A DNA stretch of 64,000 bases from NCBI GenBank assembly GCA_040954595.2, contig CM082585.2:9672001-9736000 (forward strand). Reading direction: 5' to 3'. Numbering within the stretch: position 1 is the first letter of the stretch; each line of letters starts with the position of its first letter. Positions 60,399-64,000 of this stretch are shown in pieces. Source of the DNA: Balanoglossus misakiensis. Taxonomy: Eukaryota; Hemichordata. The notes below the pieces were generated by a model. It was given only the letters and a program-made list of their open reading frames with translations. It ran no database searches and was not told the origin of the DNA. The translations under genes were made by a program, and so were the position numbers.

Positions 60399-60652
60399 CC
60401 CTGTTTCGAGCAAAAACATCCGGATAGACTTCTACTTACCTCGCTGAAGATATGTTCTTGTATGGCCTACAAACCGTTGGATATGGATGTAGTACTGTAG
60501 TATCATCCGATCGATGTGCTCGAGATGTTAACTCCAGCTTTGATGTTCATCCGTATGCACATGCAACTCATCGTGTTCCCGTTTTTACATATTTTTGCGG
60601 GGCGCCCCTTTCGCGTTGATTGATTTTCGTCACATTAAATGCTGTCTTCCAG

Positions 60653-60893
60653 GTGTAGCGAGGAGCTCAAGGCCACTGCCCGGCAGTGTGTTGTTCAAGC
60701 CGCGACCAGTGTGTCACAATCTGTCGAAGATTCCACAGCAGATGAGTACAAATGGGGTGGGCGCGGAGTGCGCATATCGAATGGAGTAAAATCGATCACG
60801 CTTCCTCAGATGTCGTATTCACCCGATACCCGAACGGAAAGTACGAATGCCTCAGACATGAACAAATCTCGAATAATCTTCCGATCAAAATAA
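60653..60893 (+). CDS. Doubtful terminal exon, function unknown
   Basis: A good acceptor (GCTGTCTTCCAG) is followed by a GC-richer open frame of about 79 codons, starting CSEELKATARQCVVQAATSV and ending RIIFRSK, with a stop that overlaps an AATAAA at 60889-60894. The peptide is hydrophilic and rich in S and T. A second frame is open across much of the same stretch, and no upstream exon is found, so it may be chance. Confidence 0.15.
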
Positions 60894-62537
60894 AATACAA
60901 GGTTTCAAGTCAACACCATTAAAAGATTATATTTCGCACTCAAGTTTTTTGGGCCGTTCCACGGGTTACTGTGTTAGTAAATTTTTAGGCCACACGCTGC
61001 CAACCAGCTTGTTAAAACCATCGAAAAGTGTTCCTCAAGTGCATTCTTAAAGGCTATAATTTAATTGGCCCACGACTGATTGGGAACGTTAGCTCATTTT
61101 GTGTCCCGTGGCTCGGGCATACCTGAGAAATCTCGAAGGCTTATATTTAACTGGTATACAGTTTAGAACTTAATGATGTGGTTGTAATGCAATGTAAGAT
61201 GTGTCTTGGCTACTCTAATAGCATTCTGATGATTTTAATCCGAGTTGTAAATTATACTAAGCATATCAATGCCAAAGGTGCCTTAGTTCTTATTTGAGAG
61301 ATGTATCATACAATTTGATTGGTTGATGGCTGCGCGCCTTGAGACTCTTGTCTACGCTAACCAATCAGGTGGGACGTTTGCAGACTATAACTTCAGAGAG
61401 CGAACAGAGGTCAAAGTCAATGTCTAATCCAGCGATACGTCTTCATCAATAGCTAGGCTGCACGTCCATTATCAAAGTCTGATTTTCCAATCGGAAACAG
61501 GAAACTACCCCTTCAGAGGTACTCTAAGTTATTATGCGGGTTGTTATCATCGATCATGAAGTCCATTGTACAACTTGTAATGCTATCGTTCACCACAACA
61601 TCACATTACGACCAATGCCATGGTTGTTTTGGAAGAACTGTCTTGTTGGTTTGACATTGTAATGATTATTAATATTAACTAAACGCAACTTTCAAAAGTA
61701 ACTATGACAGAACGACTGATCAGACGATGGTGATATAGTTTTGCAAAGGGGTGAAACTGTTGTGTGTAGGACATACGTTCACGTATATTGTTTCCCGTCG
61801 GTAATTACTTTAGACTTTCACATGATGCCTAATATCACAATCAAGTCTGACTAGCTATTTCGTTAAGGACACCAGATCAAGGAACCTAACAGGCATAGCC
61901 GTACATACAACCTCAGTCAATTATTGTATTGGAAATTGCATTTTCGTACTTAGGCACGTCATATGAAGAGAGTCGCCAGTGTTGAACGTGTATTTTTTAT
62001 GTTGTACCTATTGACATACTATTCCATCAATCTCTTTTTTCATTTTGTTTGGATTATTTGGTGACAATTAAAGCGTCTTCTGTATCTCATTCTCGCTTAC
62101 AATGAGAACATCTGTTCCACGACAGATTACCTGACTTGTCAGTATTCAAGGCGAATTGCGGTATCGCCCTCGGAAGAATGCGTAATCGCTGTTGTGAGTC
62201 CAGATTTACCGAGGCATAACTGCCAATTGAAACGACACCCGAATATTTGAAAACGTAAAGGTGGGATGGGGGTCACGTCACATGTCCGATCTCTGAGTCG
62301 CATACATCAACATTACCTGATTAACCGTCGACATTTTTAGCCATTTGTGTTAGAAATCTTTACAAAACGTCTAATAACCGAACTCGAGACTTGATCACGA
62401 ACTACTTAGTGAATCTGAATAATTTATCGCTGAGTGAACGGCATTCTCATATGTTCTACGTCGAACCTAAGCTAAATGTCACCACTCCGAATGTTGCCAT
62501 ATCCATGTGAAATTCATATCACTTGAATTTCTGTATG

Positions 62538-62592
62538 GTTGCCATGGTACCGTGCCTCGCGTCACTGCTTTCGATGGCGCGTTGTATAAATA
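62538..62592 (+). promoter_or_regulatory. Promoter-like stretch: X-box-like site plus TATA box
   Basis: GTTGCCATGGTACC at 62538-62551 (X-box pattern with one mismatch, read on the minus strand) is followed by TATAAATA at 62585-62592 in a locally GC-richer stretch. Spacing and composition resemble a core promoter firing to the right; no gene downstream is proven. Confidence 0.3.
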
Positions 62593-64000
62593 AAACAAAG
62601 CGAGCTCATCGAATAGTCTTGGAGGCAGAAGTGTCGCCTGTAACAATTGTTTTCAAACTGAAGCAATTTGCGGAAATGTGAAAGTGATCCAGGTTATTGC
62701 AAAGAATCATGGCAGGTTCCGTTGTACAGAATAGGTTTGCTGAGTGACAGTCTTGTAAAGAGAAAGTCTAAATACACGAATGGTGAAAATATAAGGCAGG
62801 GGATTTTCTCCTACGCCTCGAGTTGTTGGCTTACCTTAAAATTGTCCCTTCGTGGAATGCTCCGGAGATTAAGTCATGGCAGATTTATATATGATGAAAA
62901 CAGCTAGTAACATCCCGGAGGTCAAAACTTACAGGCGCCATAGAAGAGCAACAGGAGATTTCACAGACGATGTTCATTGGCGATGTCGCGTAAAAAAGTC
63001 TATGTGACGATACGTAATGACGCATATCGTGTTATATCGGGGTTACACGTGTCAGCGTTTCTCGGCTCATGGTACGGTGGACCCCGTAACACAACACGTA
63101 TATATAGACTGGCCAAGATTCAATCGAGTTGCTATCAAAGTCCCCCCGGGGCAGCAATGCCCTGCGGCTCTGCTACAATATCGATTAGATATGTCCCTCC
63201 CTTTGTGTCAGTATGAAAGGAGAAACACGAATAGAGCCGTGCAGCTATAGTTCAGCATATTTCCAGTTAAATAACGCTCTCTGTCAAACAGAGGTCACAT
63301 TGTACCACTTGTGTGACATGAGTATATGTTTGTGCTGTTTCGGAAACGTGTCATTGTTAGTGAGGATCGGGGATTCGCATGTCATGTGTACTATTCTGCA
63401 ATTAGTGTATTCAAATGTCGAATTTCATTACCGCAAAACTAATTGTGCGTGAAGCTGCCGTGTAAACACATTGGTATAGAGCACGCCATATATAGAAGTT
63501 CAAAAACGACTGTTAGCAACCGTTTGGTATTGACTGCAATAAGCTCCGAAAACCGCTAAGTACAATAATTTTTGCACGCTTAAATTGGCATCATTCAAAC
63601 TCAGTACGAATGCAGTGTGCTATGATGTACATGTGGGCGACATTCAGGTCCTTACTTTGTTAGAAACATTGTCTGAGCCACTTTGACGACGTATCTTGAC
63701 TTATTTTAGTTCACAATGATGTTTTCTTAATCTATTGATCTGGCCAGGATAACGTCACTGGCTGTTCAGATATAAGGAGAGAGTTCGTTTATGTATGCAT
63801 GACTTTTTATAACCATAATTGCATTTTACCCTAGATTGTAGAAAGTCGCCAGATACCCGAAATTCCATTTTTCATATTTATCTGGTACACTGGTCGTTGT
63901 TTACTCGTTGAATCAAATAGTGAAACAGCGAGACACAACCTTTGTCAATCTTTCCCCGCCACACATGTACTAAAATGGTAAATTGATTGTCCAAACAATC

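Larger units (their letters stand above)
59721..64000. other. Right-end region without a confident gene
   Basis: It contains a TTAA-type MITE (60311-60398), a doubtful terminal exon (60653-60893) and a promoter-like stretch (62538-62592). Short overlapping frames at 62668-62907 and 62977-63250 have no recognisable domain. A gene starting near 62.6 kb and running off to the right is possible but unproven. Confidence 0.45.

Noticed and set aside
62977-63250. Two overlapping 77-79 codon frames
   Set aside because: Both frames are open over the same stretch and neither shows a domain or convincing splice sites.
1-64000. CRISPR arrays, bacterial operons or tRNA/rRNA genes
   Set aside because: The window is intron-rich animal DNA; no cloverleaf, rRNA-like block or regularly spaced short repeats with unique spacers were seen.

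Overview
The window is animal nuclear DNA: AT-rich, with many short protein-coding exons bounded by GT/AG splice sites, long introns, microsatellites and several small non-autonomous transposons. Gene content (an NRF-6-type acyltransferase, a MINDY-4B-like pseudo-deubiquitinase, an intronless class A receptor, and tandem natriuretic-peptide-receptor-type guanylate cyclases) suggests an invertebrate, perhaps a deuterostome such as a hemichordate or cephalochordate. The species cannot be settled from the sequence alone.

Layout. 1-385 (+): last two coding exons of a multi-pass acyltransferase like nose resistant to fluoxetine 6. About 2.3-18.2 kb (+): a MINDY-4B-like gene. Eleven exons from 10540 to 18211 join without a frame error, and its true N-terminus is uncertain. 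One of its introns (10.6-13.2 kb) holds a 1.5-kb Helentron-like element whose 238-bp repeats each carry a perfect DR1 nuclear-receptor site. 18.2-24 kb: intergenic, with a 157-codon orphan reading frame and a small inverted-repeat element. 23969-25141 (-): single-exon rhodopsin-class receptor, probably for a neuropeptide. 26726-34911 (-): receptor guanylate cyclase A, 21 coding exons, 1018 residues. 38087-59518 (-): receptor guanylate cyclase B, 21 coding exons with identical junction phases, 1054 residues, with an 8.3-kb first intron. 59.5-64 kb: no confident gene, though there is a promoter-like stretch near 62.54-62.6 kb.

How the genes work together. The two cyclases are clearly tandem duplicates. 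Each has a signal peptide, an extracellular ligand-binding domain, one membrane segment, a pseudokinase domain, a dimerisation linker and a complete guanylate cyclase domain, so both should convert an extracellular signal into cGMP. The adjacent GPCR is on the same strand and is also a surface receptor, but no functional link is shown. Four copies of the 10-mer CCATGGCAAC, the core of RFX X-boxes, occur in the window. One lies about 170 bp upstream of cyclase B and one about 590 bp upstream of the GPCR, which hints at ciliary or sensory expression. All coordinates and splice sites were read by eye from the sequence; no database search was run.
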